DNA of 44,013 bases from an uncultured Prevotellaceae bacterium (GCA_937877605.1 CALFJA010000060.1:1-44013), one strand, 5' to 3'; shown: positions 1-10,208, numbered from the stretch's first letter. Translations and numbers: made by a program. Notes: a model not told the origin generated them from the letters alone.

Positions 1-679
1 CATCACCACTGACAACAGGGTCGTCGCCATTGGTTGTGTAGTAAATAGTTGCACCTTCAGTGGTTGTGCTGATGGTTACGCTTTGAGCTGAAGTATATGT
101 GCCTGCAGCCGGATCAAAGGTCGGAGTGGCACAAGTTGATGTGTCAAGGGCTTTATACAATTCTACCTTGGTCAACTGAACATACTGATTACTGCTACCT
201 GCAGTCACATTGAAAACAAGTTTAATGTAGGAACCTGCGCTCCATGTCACACCAGTTGAAGGAGTAAATGTGTGAGTTGTTGAAACATCTGGAGTACTGA
301 TTGTCTTTGTGTCGATTACAGAACTAAATGCGGCATCACTTGCGACAATCAGCGTAAGTGAGTTGAGCGTTAAGGTTTTTGTGCCCAAAGTCACATCGAT
401 TTGAGAAGTCTCCTCGCTGGTTCCTGTTGTAGAGTAGACGGGGCGGTCCTGATTCGTCAGGCTTTTTCCGCCTATTCGCCATGGGCTCATGGTGGTGTTA
501 CCTGTCACCATCCATGTCATGGAACCCTGAGTGATTTCACTCTCAGATGCATAGTTATTGTTTCCGCCTGTTGTTGTACCGTCCAAAGTGTAATAAACTT
601 CGTCGGCCCATGCGGTGCCTACTCCGGTAAAGAGCAGCGCAAAGAGAACAAAAAGTTTTGAAAGTAATGTTTTGTTCAT
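1..679 (-). CDS. Secreted protein with chitobiase/Fn3-like C-terminal repeat (partial, cut by window edge)
   Basis: This gene starts at the ATG complementary to 677-679 and stays open to base 1, so its 3' end lies outside the window; 226 codons are visible. Residues 1-25 form a signal peptide (positive start, hydrophobic core, AWA before D26), so the product is exported. Residues 27-180 are rich in Ser, Thr, Gly and Asn, as in extracellular beta-sandwich proteins. From about residue 182 a segment of the form PTFDPAAGTYTSAQSVTIS, followed by a YYTTNGDDP stretch, matches my knowledge of the CHB_HEX_C_1/Fn3-associated domain that decorates Bacteroidetes surface proteins. Without the C-terminus I cannot say whether it has a T9SS tail or an enzymatic domain. 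It is transcribed away from the carboxypeptidase gene across a long intergenic region. Confidence 0.8.
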   Translation of the reverse strand, partial: MNKTLLSKLFVLFALLFTGVGTAWADEVYYTLDGTTTGGNNNYASESEITQGSMTWMVTGNTTMSPWRIGGKSLTNQDRPVYSTTGTSEETSQIDVTLGTKTLTLNSLTLIVASDAAFSSVIDTKTISTPDVSTTHTFTPSTGVTWSAGSYIKLVFNVTAGSSNQYVQLTKVELYKALDTSTCATPTFDPAAGTYTSAQSVTISTTTEGATIYYTTNGDDPVVSGD

Positions 680-820
680 ACTGTTAGAATTTAAGTTAAT
701 AATTATGTTAGTTTAAAAAATTGGTATTCAGCGAAATAGCGCGTGAGGTGCTTGTGCCTGCGGCTGTTCTTACTTCTTAATATACGCATATACATGCGCA
801 CATAACGCACATAATTGGTA

Positions 821-828
821 CAAAAGTA
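821..828 (-). promoter_or_regulatory. Possible -7 promoter element for the gene at 1-679
   Basis: Read on the minus strand the element is TACTTTTG, matching the Bacteroidetes -7 consensus TAnnTTTG. It would leave a leader of about 135 bases before the ATG. No good TTTG -33 box lies 19 bases upstream, so the call is tentative. Confidence 0.4.
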
Positions 829-1062
829 AGAAGTTTTTATCATTCCACTGTATGCCTACCGAAAGGGTTTCTACTTTTTAAGTTTTTTTAACATCAGCAA
901 AATCCGAACATAATGCTCCCCATCCCTCGTTGCCGAAGAGGGAAAACAGAGCGGAAAAACTCCTCCCTGTGCCTGACAAAAGAGGATGCTTATATGGACA
1001 AAGTGAGCCTTAAAAAGACAAGGGAGACAGGGGGCGTTGATGAAGATGCAGACACCCGTTTT

Positions 1063-1148
1063 CCGTTTGAGCCCCAAATGCGATGCAACTTCAGCCCAAA
1101 CGCAGTGCGAAAGAGCCCCAAACGGCGTGCGTTTGGGGCTCAATTGCA
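1063..1148. repeat. GC-rich palindromic intergenic repeat, copy 1
   Basis: Contains a perfect 12-base inverted repeat, GAGCCCCAAACG (1113-1124) and CGTTTGGGGCTC (1130-1141), with a 5-base loop, preceded by related half-units at about 1064-1080 and 1093-1103. The same units occur near 11174, 20413 and 28959, always between genes. Confidence 0.8.
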
Positions 1149-1365
1149 ATTAGTTGATAATCAGACGGTTACAAGGGTAAATCCGACTGGTTTTCAAAAC
1201 GCTCTCCAGGGCCGAGGATGCTGCCCGGGGCTGAAGGGGGCACAGCCCTGCAGAGGGTGGTCAAGAACCCCGCTGTGCATCCCCATATAGCAAGCCGACA
1301 GGCACGCCCTTGCCGCACATAAGGAAAAAACTTCACCTCGCTCTTTTATTTGCCACGCATTTTCG

Positions 1366-1373
1366 TATCTTTG
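1366..1373 (+). promoter_or_regulatory. -7 promoter element for the carboxypeptidase gene
   Basis: TATCTTTG matches the Bacteroidetes -7 consensus TAnnTTTG. It lies downstream of the TTG at 1350, so a transcript starting about 7 bases past it cannot contain that codon. This supports the ATG at 1392 as the start, with a leader of only about 12 bases. A CTTT at 1343-1346, at 19-base spacing, is a partial -33 box. Confidence 0.5.
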
Positions 1374-1391
1374 CAGAAACTATTTAACTGC

Positions 1392-2549
1392 ATGAGCCGA
1401 CTTTTTCTTTTCCTTTTCCTCTTTCTGTCCACAACGCTGCAGGCACAACGGGTGGACGAGCAGCTCGACTCCCTGCTGAGCAATCCGTATTTCCAAACCT
1501 CACAGGTGTCGCTGATGGTCTACGACCTCACGGCCGACAGCACACTCTATGCCTACCAGCCCTACCAGCGTATGCGCCCTGCCAGTTGTCAGAAACTGGT
1601 GACGGCCATCACGGCATTGGCACAGCTGGGGTCTGCCCATGCGTTCAAGACAACCTTGAAAGCCGACGGGAAGATGACGGGAAGGACGCTGCAGGGCAAC
1701 ATCTACTGCGTGGGCGGCTTCGACCCGCTTTTCTCCGATACGGACATGGAGGCACTCGTGGCTGGCTTGCGCCAACAAAACATTGACACAATCAGAGGAC
1801 AAATATGTGCAGATTTCTCGATGAAATCGTGGAAAAAGTGGGGTGAAGGCTGGTGCTGGGACGACAAAAATCCAACGCTCTCGCCCCTGCTGCTGAACCA
1901 GCAGAATGACTTTGCAAAGGCATTTGTCCAGTGTCTCCGCAAGCACAAGATCGTATTGCTCACCGGAGGCAAGCACGAGACGGCCGAACGCAATGCTCCG
2001 GCCAAAGCGCAGGAACTGTTCCAGCTGTCGCACTCGCTCGAAGAAGTGATTGTTCCTATGCTCAAGGAGAGCAACAACCTCTTTGCCGAGGCCGTGTTCT
2101 ATCATCTGGCTCCCGGAAGGACGGGCCTTACCACCAACCAGGCACGGTCGCAGGTGAAGAACCTGCTGGGCTCGCTCGGCGTGAACGAAGAAAGCTACAA
2201 TGTTGCCGACGGCTCCGGGCTGTCGCTCTACAACTATACGACGGTGGATAACCTGGTGCGCCTGCTCCGCTTTGCCGACAGACGCAAATCGGTGGCTGAG
2301 CCGCTGTTGGCCGCACTGCCCATAGGCGGTGTCGACGGAACCTTGAAAAAGCGGATGCTGCAGTCGACGGCGCAAGGGCGTGTCAGGGCAAAGACCGGTA
2401 CGCTGACGGGTATTTCCTCGCTGGCCGGCTACCTCACCGCCGACAACGGACACCGGCTGTGCTTTGCCATCATCAATCAGGGAATTGTAAAGCACGCTGC
2501 TGCCCGCGAGTTCCAAGACCGCGTGTGCGAGATTCTGTGCAATTATTAG
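1392..2549 (+). CDS. dacB: D-alanyl-D-alanine carboxypeptidase/endopeptidase, PBP4 type
   Basis: A periplasmic penicillin-binding protein of peptidase family S13 that removes the terminal D-Ala from peptidoglycan pentapeptides and may cut cross-links. The three active-site motifs are present in order: SCQK at residues 65-68 (nucleophile S65), SNN at 227-229, and KTG at 334-336. Residues 1-18 form a signal peptide with an LFLF-rich core, cleaved after QA. I chose the ATG at 1392 rather than an upstream TTG at 1350 because a -7 promoter box lies between them and the signal peptide begins there. At 385 residues it is shorter than many PBP4 proteins (about 450-480), which suggests a reduced insert domain. 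It is a single gene ending in a strong terminator. Confidence 0.9.
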   Translation: MSRLFLFLFLFLSTTLQAQRVDEQLDSLLSNPYFQTSQVSLMVYDLTADSTLYAYQPYQRMRPASCQKLVTAITALAQLGSAHAFKTTLKADGKMTGRTLQGNIYCVGGFDPLFSDTDMEALVAGLRQQNIDTIRGQICADFSMKSWKKWGEGWCWDDKNPTLSPLLLNQQNDFAKAFVQCLRKHKIVLLTGGKHETAERNAPAKAQELFQLSHSLEEVIVPMLKESNNLFAEAVFYHLAPGRTGLTTNQARSQVKNLLGSLGVNEESYNVADGSGLSLYNYTTVDNLVRLLRFADRRKSVAEPLLAALPIGGVDGTLKKRMLQSTAQGRVRAKTGTLTGISSLAGYLTADNGHRLCFAIINQGIVKHAAAREFQDRVCEILCNY

Positions 2550-2572
2550 GTTGTCCCGTCAGGAAAAGAAAT

Positions 2573-2616
2573 GACAACGGCTGACTGGCCCGATGGCTGC
2601 TGCCGTTGTCTTTTTT
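2573..2616 (+). terminator. Rho-independent terminator after dacB
   Basis: Nine-base stem GACAACGGC (2573-2581) and GCCGTTGTC (2602-2610), a 20-base loop, then six T at 2611-2616. It lies between convergent genes and may also help stop sprA transcription from the other side. Confidence 0.85.
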
Positions 2617-2627
2617 GTGTATTAGCC

Positions 2628-5600
2628 TTACCTTGTGAGCGAGAACTTCAGCGAAAGGCCGAAGTCGCGTGTGGTGGTCGGATAACTGTTGCTGGACAGC
2701 AACGGACGGTTGGTCTGCCGGTCGTAGAAGAAGGTCATGGTGAGCAGACGGGAGAGGGTGTAGTCGGCGGCAAAGGAAAGTTTCATGGCGGTGTTACCGC
2801 TGCTGGCGGCACTGGTCATGGTACGGATGTCGCGGACAATGCTGGCCTGCTTGCGGAACGAGAAGTCGAGACGCATGTTCAGGTCGTGGTTCACCTGCCC
2901 GCGGCTGCCGGCTGCCGGCCGTGCGGCTGTCTGTTGCTGCTGTTCCTGGTTGGTGCCGGTCTTGCGCGTCTTCACCTGTCGGTGGCGGTTCCAGTTGAAC
3001 AGCCGGAAGTTGTTGATACGATAGGCAAAGCCCAGTACCCAGTCGCGGCTGATGGCCTCGGCAATTTCTATACTCGTCATGCTCAGTGTGAGCACACGGG
3101 TGGTACGGTATTCCAGTTTGGCGGTGAGATTGTTGTTGAAAGTCATGTCCACACCCAGCAACGGAGAGAAGGCTTCGTTGATGCTCACCGACGAGATGTT
3201 GTACATGGTGCTCGGTGCCGGATTGCCCGATGAGGCCACAGTGACGAAGCCCAGCCCGTTCATGTATTCCTGAAAGGTACTGAATGTACTGTAGGCACCC
3301 ACTGCATAAATGCTCTTGTAGCCGTGGTTGATGTTGAACGACTTGAAATGGTCGCAGAACCACCGCATCTGCGCCAGTCCGCTGTAGCGAATCTGCCAGT
3401 TGGGAAGCAGGCGCGTCAGGGCTGGGAAGAATCCGAGCGAACTACCGCCGCTCAAGGTGTAGGTCTGCAGGAAAGCCGGAATCATCACATCGCCGCTGAA
3501 CTTGTCGACCGTACCGTTCTCCGGCGAGAAGGGTTGTCCCGCCAGTGAGGTGCCTGCCGGATAGACGGAACCGGTGTACTGTGCCTCTACACGGTCGCGA
3601 AGCCCGTCAAGCGAACGGCAGAACTTGTCGAAACTGGCCGACTTGAACCCGTTGCTGGCACTGCCCATACCTTCCAGCGCACTGCCGATGGAGATGGTGG
3701 TCATGGTGAATGTGCCCGTCTGGGTGGAAGGACGCCCCTCGTACATATACTGGATGCTCTTTGCCGTTGTCTGTGTGCGCGCTGCATTCAGGTCGATCTT
3801 GAAGTTGCGGAGCGGCTCCAGCGTCAGACGCAACTGCAGGTCCTCCGTTTCGTTGGTGTTGGCAGGCGTTGCCACCGAACTGTTCACCAACAGCCAGTCG
3901 CGGTCGAGGGCCTTGTCTATGTAACTGTCGCCGACCAAACCAAAGGCAAAACCTAGTCCGGGCGACAACGCTCCCGTACCACGGGTCTGTCCGAAGGCGT
4001 CCCCGACATTGGGCATGAAGCCAGGCAACGACATGTTGTACTGGTTCCGATAGCTGATATTCACATCGCGCACCATCATGAGGAAGCGAGCCACCTGCTG
4101 GGCAGGATTGTACCATTTCTGGTTTTCATAGGGCTCCTTCGGCGTCACGGTGACTTTCACCTTAATGGTGGTGTCTACCTTATTTAATATCTGGAAGGAG
4201 TTGTCGTTCACACGCTTCATTTTCAGCTTAAAAGGCTTGCCGTCCTCCGTCTTTGCCGTGACGGTGTAGCGCGTGGTCTTCTTGTTGTGCGACACAGTGG
4301 CAGGCTTGTCCGGCGAGAGCGTTATCTCCCCTTCGTAGGCTCGCTGGTTTTTCGGCAGTTCGCGCTTCTGCTGTTCCGCCTTGTCCTTCGTAGCCTTGTC
4401 CTTGTCGTTATTGCGGGTTGGGGTCTTAGGCTTGGCCGTCTGTTTCTTCGGAGCCTTGGCAAAACGCTCGTTCGTCTTCTTCAGGAATGGCACCATGTTG
4501 TAGAGCTTTTCCATACTCAATGTGGTGTTCACACTGAGGTCGCGGCGGGTGGAGATGGTATTGCCCAGGGATGTTCCGTCGTCAAGGTCGGTTCCGCGGA
4601 TCCAATTGTAGGCAGAACTGTAGGTAATGTTGCTGTTCACCCATGCGAAGATGGGCAGGAGGTTCAGCGGCACCTGATAGGAAGCGGTGAAAGTCTGGTT
4701 ATAGTCTAGCGGCGTACCGAAGTTGCGTATGGAAGTCCATACCGAGTCTTTCCAAGCCGTGTAGCGGTCGGGATAGAGGTCTTTGTTCACCGGAGTGTAG
4801 GGTTCCTCAATCTCGGCATGCGTAGTGCTATGGAAGTTCATGTGGAGATTCTTGGTAAAGTCCCATCGGAGAGAGAAGTCACGGTTCCACAGGAACTGCT
4901 CGGAGAAAGTCAACGGGAGCATGTTCCCTTCGGTACTCTCCATGTCACGCTCCTGGAGTTCGTAATAACTACGGGTGATCTCGGTGGAGAACGAGATATT
5001 CTGGGGCAACCAGTTGAATCCGAACCGACGGGCTATGTCCAGCCACTTCGACTTGTTCTTTATCTTGCTGAACGGCTCCCAGGGCTTATAGATCGGCGTC
5101 CACGAGTAGGTGAGTCCTCCCCGCCAGTTGTCTTCGTTCTCATAGACGGTGGTCTGCCCGCTGGTATGCTTGTGGGCGTGACTGTAGGAGAAGGAGAAGT
5201 TGGCTGGATCGTAGGGCATGGGGTGCCGCTTGTTCTGTATACCGACGCGCACATTTGACAAAGAGAAGTTGCGGTTGAGCGTCTTTGTCACGGCAATGCT
5301 CTCAACGGAATCACGCTCCTGCTCGTTAAGCGCATCCAAGGCATCATCCAACAGCAAGTCTGTATCGAGGGGATTGTACTTCGGGTGCTTCTCCTCACGG
5401 CTGATTGAATAGTAAAGCGGAGCCGACACCTTCGCCTTGTCGGGGAAGAACTTGCCCAACTGAAGTGTTGTAGTGACGCTGTAGTTCATCACATCGTCCT
5501 TTGAGCGTTGGTTGACACCCTCCTCAAGCCCGCCAAAGCCCTCGGTCAGGTACTTGCCCTGCACATCAACCGTACCGAAGTCGGACAACTGTACATTGAG

Positions 5601-8600
5601 TTTTGCCTGCGCAGCCCATCCTCCATGGTTGTTATACTCACGCAACCGAAGTTCGTTTATCCACACCTCGCCCGACTTCTGTGTGCCGGCCAAGTTGCGA
5701 ACACCGATAATCATGGTCTTCACCTCGCCCAGCGTGGGATTTCCCACGATGGTAACCTTATTGGCAGGATGTTCCTCGTCGTAGGCCGAATAGGGCCGGT
5801 TGTAGGAAGCCAACCCCTGCGACTTGGCAATGTTACGTGCCTTCTTCACATTGGTAAAGATGCTGAGCGACACATCGAGCATGTTGTCGGAAGGCCATAC
5901 CCGTTCACAATCGGCACGGGAATACCTGTCGTAGACTCCGGGAGGCGTCAACTTGAGGGGTATCTCATATTCGTAGTAGTTGCTCTTGTAGTCGCTTCCG
6001 AGGCGAATAAATACTGCCAGTTGGTCATCGCCGAGGCTGGTGGTGTTCTGTTCGAAGGCGTTTGCATGGACGAACATCTGCAAGCGTTTGTACTGACGGA
6101 TGTCAAGTGTGGAGTTCTTGTAGACCGCCTTCGACTCACCTGGAGCCAAGTTGGTGAGCACCATGTCCAGAGCCTGCTCGTTGCTCTCCACCAACTGTGG
6201 CTGGGTTGGGTCGGGCATTCGGGTGATTCCCGGCGGAAGCACATAGTTGACGGGCACCTTATCACTGTTTTCTTCAATGTTGACGGAACTCACGGCCATC
6301 TTTCCCGTTTGCGCGGAGCTTTCCAGACTCTGCTCATAGATACGCCATTCGCCCCTGACCAGGTCGAGGGTGGCAAAGCGGAGGACGACGGGACGCTGGA
6401 AATTGGTAAGGAACATACGCATGAAGCGGATGCTGGTGAAGTCGGTCATCCCTCCTACCCTGCTCTCATACTCGGTCAGCGGTATGCGGAACTGATACCA
6501 TGTGACATTACCCATCTCTCCGTTGCGTAGCGAGGGGTGTGTTTCACGCTTGTCGACGATGAAGTTCTGTCCCACGACCATATCCTCCGGCCGCAGGGAA
6601 ACATGATACTGGAAGTATTTCTCGTATTCGTTCAGGGTGTAGTCCTGATTAATATCCTCGGCATCGGGCGTCGTCTTGTAGGATGTGTCGTATCCTTCCG
6701 TTCGCGAATCGTTGTCGGGAGAGTTGCCCTGTGGGTTGTTTATGTACTTGTAACGCCGCATGATAGATGCCTGCATACGGTCGAGGTCGGCTCCGCGGAA
6801 GTAGTGATAGTTATCGCCGGCTGGGTCGTTCAGGATGGAGTCGCGCTGCTCTGATACGACAGTAGCCTGTACCTGTTGCAGGTAGTCCTGATAGGTGTCG
6901 AACTTCCGCTCCTCATCATCGTTCAGACCGTTATATCCCACATCCTGCAGCGCCCTGCTGCCACCGCTCGTGGCAAAGGCGTATGTCACGGTAGACTGCG
7001 TCGGAATCTTTCCCCATTGCGAATATGTGTAGTTCGACGACCCGTCGACGGGCATACCACTCTCATAGAATTTCTTCCCGTCGCGGAGTACATCCTCGCT
7101 CACTTCGCCCAGGTTGATGTAGAAGTCGCCTCCGTATAGATTGGCATCGGACTGTTTGTTGGTGTAGACGAAGGGATCCATGAGCCAGAATTCAATGTAT
7201 TCCACATTGGCAGCCTCGAAGTCGGTGGTGTTCAGCTTGCGCATCATACCGCCCCACTGCTGCGTCGGGTTGTCGAACTTGCCTTCACTGTTGAGCGACG
7301 GGTTGAAGTTGTACGGTCCGCGCTCCTCAGGGTAGTAGTTCAAGTTGAGAGCCTGTATGGTGGAAGTTGCGCCGTTATAATTACTCTGGTCGCGGTTGGG
7401 GAAGAGTTCGCGAACATAAATCTCACGGACATAGTAGTTGCTGAGTTGCTCCAGGTCGCTCTTTATGTGGCTGGGGGTGAGCGAACTGCTTCTGCGAGTA
7501 AAGAGAGGATCGATGTTGTACCAGGAGAGCAACGAACGGTTGTAGCCGCTCAGCAGCGAAGTCTTGTCGTCGTGATTGGCAAACATGGTGGGAACGCTCG
7601 ACAGAATCCACGACTGCGGTGTGGAGACATCGATGGCGTTGGTGGTATTCTCGAAGTCGTCCAGATAGGAAGCGTTGTCCTGCGTGCCGGTGCTTTGCCC
7701 TGCTATGAGCTGTGCGAACTCGGCGTTCAGGTTGATTTGCGACGGCTGGGTGACATGGAGGAAAGGAATTTTGTTAAGCATGTTGGTCAGCCACTGGCTT
7801 TCCTTGCGCCAGTTCAGATTCACGCCCCAGATGGTATTATTGAGCGGCTCCGACCCCATGTTCACCTTGTTGACCAGCGCCTGTTCGCTCAGGTGCTGTA
7901 AAGTACCGCTGAGTTGGAAGTCCTTCGAGAAGTTGTACTCCCAGTTCAATCCGAACATGGTCTTGCGTTGCTGTCCGTAGTCGGTGTTGCTTTCCAACGA
8001 GACGCTGACAGCCGTCCCGGCATCGATGATACTTTGGTTCAGAATGGTTACTTCTCCGGCGTTGTAATCGACGGTATAGTCGGAGCCTTCATGCAGTTCT
8101 ACTCCTGCTGCGGTTACTTTGACGGATCCCTGTGGTACATTGTAGGCACCGAGTGAGATGATGTTTGCGCTGGTGCCTCTGAATTGTCCCATGAGCAGAT
8201 ACTTGTTCTTTTCCGCAATCTGCTTGGCTACGGTCTTCGTCTCGGTATAGAGTTCGGTATAGCTGTACTGCGTGGCCTTCGCATCCGATACGCCCTTGCT
8301 GACGAGATAGTCGTGCATGTGTTGTCCGAAGGGTTCTATCACGGGGAAGAATACACGCCCGTTGGTCACGGTATAGCCGCTGACATAGTCGAAATAGCCG
8401 TTTGGGTGCGGTTTCATGTTGTTGTCCAGTCGGTCGGCACCGAGCAGTCGGATGATGGGCTGGTCCTTCACTTGCTGCTCCGGGATGTAGCTGAGGTATA
8501 CGCCAGCGGTATCACTTTGGTATTTCACATCCAGGCGGAAGCGGTCTTTTTCCACCGATGATGCCAAATAGTATACATTCTTCATCATCAGGTTCCAGTT

Positions 8601-10208
8601 GCCCTGCGTCGGGTTGTTGCTCGTGTTCTTAAGCGACTTCACGAAGAGTGCTTGCGAGGTGTTGGTGACATCGCTGGCGAACTCACCCACCTGATAGGTG
8701 GCGCCCCCATAGGTATATTCGTAGGCAACGGCGAGCACCTGGTCGGTCTGGAGACTTGTTCGCAGGGATACATACCCCAAAGCGTTGTTGACCGTATACT
8801 CCGAAGACGAGAGCAAGCGGGCACTTTCCAACTTCTCATAATCAGTACCGCCGGCAAACTGCGGGATACCGTCGAGCACCGACGAGGTCTGATCTATCAT
8901 ACGCGCATCGGAATAGGTGGTCACCATGGCTGAATATTCCGTATTGGCCTGGTTGGATGGGACGGGCAATCCGGTTGTTGTCCACAGGGGATTGCTCACC
9001 GTGCTGTTCTCTCCCAGGTCGGTCAGGGCAATGATGTTACGGGTGTTGGTGGTGGTTCCCGTCTTGTTGGTCACCCATATTTCCACGCGGTTTATCTTGA
9101 TGCCCGTCGTCATGTTGGGCAGTGTGGTCATGGCCTGATCGTACTTGCTGCGGAAGTAATGGGAGAGGAAGAAGTGCCGGTTCTCCTCATAGTCGGAAGC
9201 ATCGATTTCGAACGGGGTGAGTTGCACGCCTCCTTGCGAGGAAACGCTTTTGGAATTCGACTTCTTTTGCGAGGCCACCAGTTGCAGTTTCAGCCGTCCG
9301 AACTGCAAGTCTGTCCTGATTCCAAAGAGCGAGGAGGCGCCGCGCACCAGCGAGGAGTTGCTGGGGAAGGTGATGTTGCCGGCCTCCACCAGTTTGATTA
9401 TTTCGTCTTCCTTGCCGTCGTATTTGAGTTTGAGGTTCTGTGCGTCGTAGTCGAAGGTGGCATCCGTGTTATAGTTGAGGTTCATCTTCATCTTGTCACC
9501 CACCGAACCCGTCATGTTCAGGTTTATCTTTTCGTCGAAGTTAAGTTGCGTTGTCTTCCTGTTGCGTGTCGGCAGCGAGGGATTGTCAATGTTTTTCATG
9601 GTCGCACCGAGTTTCAGTTCGGCCGTTCCCTGCGTTCGGATGCGCACACCGCCGGGGCCGAAGATTTTCTCTGCCGGTCCGAGGTCGAAGTGGAGGTCGG
9701 TGAAGTCGAACTTTTCCTTGCCCTTTGCCTGGAATATCTCATCGTTCTTCTTGCGGAAATAGTCGCGCATGAGCGACTTCTCCGTCCATTTGAGGTATTC
9801 GTCGCTGGAGAGCATGAAGGGCGTCGTGAGGTAGGTGTTGCCCATTTTTGTCCCGATAATATAGCTGTCGAGCGTGTCGTTATAGACAACGGTGCTGTTC
9901 ATGTTGTCGGGTTTGTCCAGGTCGGTGCCGTTCTTGTCGAGGTCGTCGAGGGTCACGGGCTGTGTGCGCTGGACCTTCCACTTGGGGTTGCGGAGCGAAT
10001 CGGGCGTTTCATCGTCATCGTCCACGAACAGTGCTGCCACCTTTTGCTGCTTGCCGTCGTCCTTTGCCGCTCCCTGCTTTGTCTGCGTGGCAGCCTTGCC
10101 CTGGCGCTTGCGGTCGTCGGGCTGGGGCATGTGCAACCCCACATGTGCAAACATGGTAACGGCACATGTGCTCAGGATGAGTGGGTAGATGTACGACTTG
10201 ATTTTCAT
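2628..10208 (-). CDS. sprA: T9SS outer-membrane translocon SprA/Sov
   Basis: A giant 2526-residue outer-membrane protein, close in size to SprA of Flavobacterium (about 2400) and Sov of Porphyromonas gingivalis (about 2500). In this family it forms the very large beta-barrel through which T9SS cargo with C-terminal tails crosses the outer membrane. It begins with a signal peptide (residues 1 to about 21). The sequence is dominated by alternating polar/hydrophobic stretches with many Tyr, Asn and Thr, typical of barrel strands, and ends in an aromatic/charged strand closing with LKFSLTR. A Lys/Thr/Asp-rich low-complexity insert lies near residues 1905-1955. It is 44 bases downstream of ruvA on the same strand, a neighbourhood I recall from other Bacteroidetes. 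The long frames on the opposite strand are shadows. Confidence 0.95.
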   Translation of the reverse strand: MKIKSYIYPLILSTCAVTMFAHVGLHMPQPDDRKRQGKAATQTKQGAAKDDGKQQKVAALFVDDDDETPDSLRNPKWKVQRTQPVTLDDLDKNGTDLDKPDNMNSTVVYNDTLDSYIIGTKMGNTYLTTPFMLSSDEYLKWTEKSLMRDYFRKKNDEIFQAKGKEKFDFTDLHFDLGPAEKIFGPGGVRIRTQGTAELKLGATMKNIDNPSLPTRNRKTTQLNFDEKINLNMTGSVGDKMKMNLNYNTDATFDYDAQNLKLKYDGKEDEIIKLVEAGNITFPSNSSLVRGASSLFGIRTDLQFGRLKLQLVASQKKSNSKSVSSQGGVQLTPFEIDASDYEENRHFFLSHYFRSKYDQAMTTLPNMTTGIKINRVEIWVTNKTGTTTNTRNIIALTDLGENSTVSNPLWTTTGLPVPSNQANTEYSAMVTTYSDARMIDQTSSVLDGIPQFAGGTDYEKLESARLLSSSEYTVNNALGYVSLRTSLQTDQVLAVAYEYTYGGATYQVGEFASDVTNTSQALFVKSLKNTSNNPTQGNWNLMMKNVYYLASSVEKDRFRLDVKYQSDTAGVYLSYIPEQQVKDQPIIRLLGADRLDNNMKPHPNGYFDYVSGYTVTNGRVFFPVIEPFGQHMHDYLVSKGVSDAKATQYSYTELYTETKTVAKQIAEKNKYLLMGQFRGTSANIISLGAYNVPQGSVKVTAAGVELHEGSDYTVDYNAGEVTILNQSIIDAGTAVSVSLESNTDYGQQRKTMFGLNWEYNFSKDFQLSGTLQHLSEQALVNKVNMGSEPLNNTIWGVNLNWRKESQWLTNMLNKIPFLHVTQPSQINLNAEFAQLIAGQSTGTQDNASYLDDFENTTNAIDVSTPQSWILSSVPTMFANHDDKTSLLSGYNRSLLSWYNIDPLFTRRSSSLTPSHIKSDLEQLSNYYVREIYVRELFPNRDQSNYNGATSTIQALNLNYYPEERGPYNFNPSLNSEGKFDNPTQQWGGMMRKLNTTDFEAANVEYIEFWLMDPFVYTNKQSDANLYGGDFYINLGEVSEDVLRDGKKFYESGMPVDGSSNYTYSQWGKIPTQSTVTYAFATSGGSRALQDVGYNGLNDDEERKFDTYQDYLQQVQATVVSEQRDSILNDPAGDNYHYFRGADLDRMQASIMRRYKYINNPQGNSPDNDSRTEGYDTSYKTTPDAEDINQDYTLNEYEKYFQYHVSLRPEDMVVGQNFIVDKRETHPSLRNGEMGNVTWYQFRIPLTEYESRVGGMTDFTSIRFMRMFLTNFQRPVVLRFATLDLVRGEWRIYEQSLESSAQTGKMAVSSVNIEENSDKVPVNYVLPPGITRMPDPTQPQLVESNEQALDMVLTNLAPGESKAVYKNSTLDIRQYKRLQMFVHANAFEQNTTSLGDDQLAVFIRLGSDYKSNYYEYEIPLKLTPPGVYDRYSRADCERVWPSDNMLDVSLSIFTNVKKARNIAKSQGLASYNRPYSAYDEEHPANKVTIVGNPTLGEVKTMIIGVRNLAGTQKSGEVWINELRLREYNNHGGWAAQAKLNVQLSDFGTVDVQGKYLTEGFGGLEEGVNQRSKDDVMNYSVTTTLQLGKFFPDKAKVSAPLYYSISREEKHPKYNPLDTDLLLDDALDALNEQERDSVESIAVTKTLNRNFSLSNVRVGIQNKRHPMPYDPANFSFSYSHAHKHTSGQTTVYENEDNWRGGLTYSWTPIYKPWEPFSKIKNKSKWLDIARRFGFNWLPQNISFSTEITRSYYELQERDMESTEGNMLPLTFSEQFLWNRDFSLRWDFTKNLHMNFHSTTHAEIEEPYTPVNKDLYPDRYTAWKDSVWTSIRNFGTPLDYNQTFTASYQVPLNLLPIFAWVNSNITYSSAYNWIRGTDLDDGTSLGNTISTRRDLSVNTTLSMEKLYNMVPFLKKTNERFAKAPKKQTAKPKTPTRNNDKDKATKDKAEQQKRELPKNQRAYEGEITLSPDKPATVSHNKKTTRYTVTAKTEDGKPFKLKMKRVNDNSFQILNKVDTTIKVKVTVTPKEPYENQKWYNPAQQVARFLMMVRDVNISYRNQYNMSLPGFMPNVGDAFGQTRGTGALSPGLGFAFGLVGDSYIDKALDRDWLLVNSSVATPANTNETEDLQLRLTLEPLRNFKIDLNAARTQTTAKSIQYMYEGRPSTQTGTFTMTTISIGSALEGMGSASNGFKSASFDKFCRSLDGLRDRVEAQYTGSVYPAGTSLAGQPFSPENGTVDKFSGDVMIPAFLQTYTLSGGSSLGFFPALTRLLPNWQIRYSGLAQMRWFCDHFKSFNINHGYKSIYAVGAYSTFSTFQEYMNGLGFVTVASSGNPAPSTMYNISSVSINEAFSPLLGVDMTFNNNLTAKLEYRTTRVLTLSMTSIEIAEAISRDWVLGFAYRINNFRLFNWNRHRQVKTRKTGTNQEQQQQTAARPAAGSRGQVNHDLNMRLDFSFRKQASIVRDIRTMTSAASSGNTAMKLSFAADYTLSRLLTMTFFYDRQTNRPLLSSNSYPTTTRDFGLSLKFSLTR

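Larger units (their letters stand above)
680..1391. other. Long divergent intergenic region
   Basis: About 710 bases without a convincing gene. It holds the candidate promoter of the left gene (821-828), a palindromic repeat (1063-1148) and the carboxypeptidase promoter (1366-1373). Open frames here, for example 913-1290 plus and 871-1149 minus, run through the repeat, have no recognisable domain or signal, and look accidental. Confidence 0.6.

Noticed and set aside
913..1290. 125-codon plus-strand frame in the first intergenic region
   Set aside because: It runs through the palindromic repeat, has no domain, signal or promoter, and its odd Arg/Pro/Cys composition resembles random translation.
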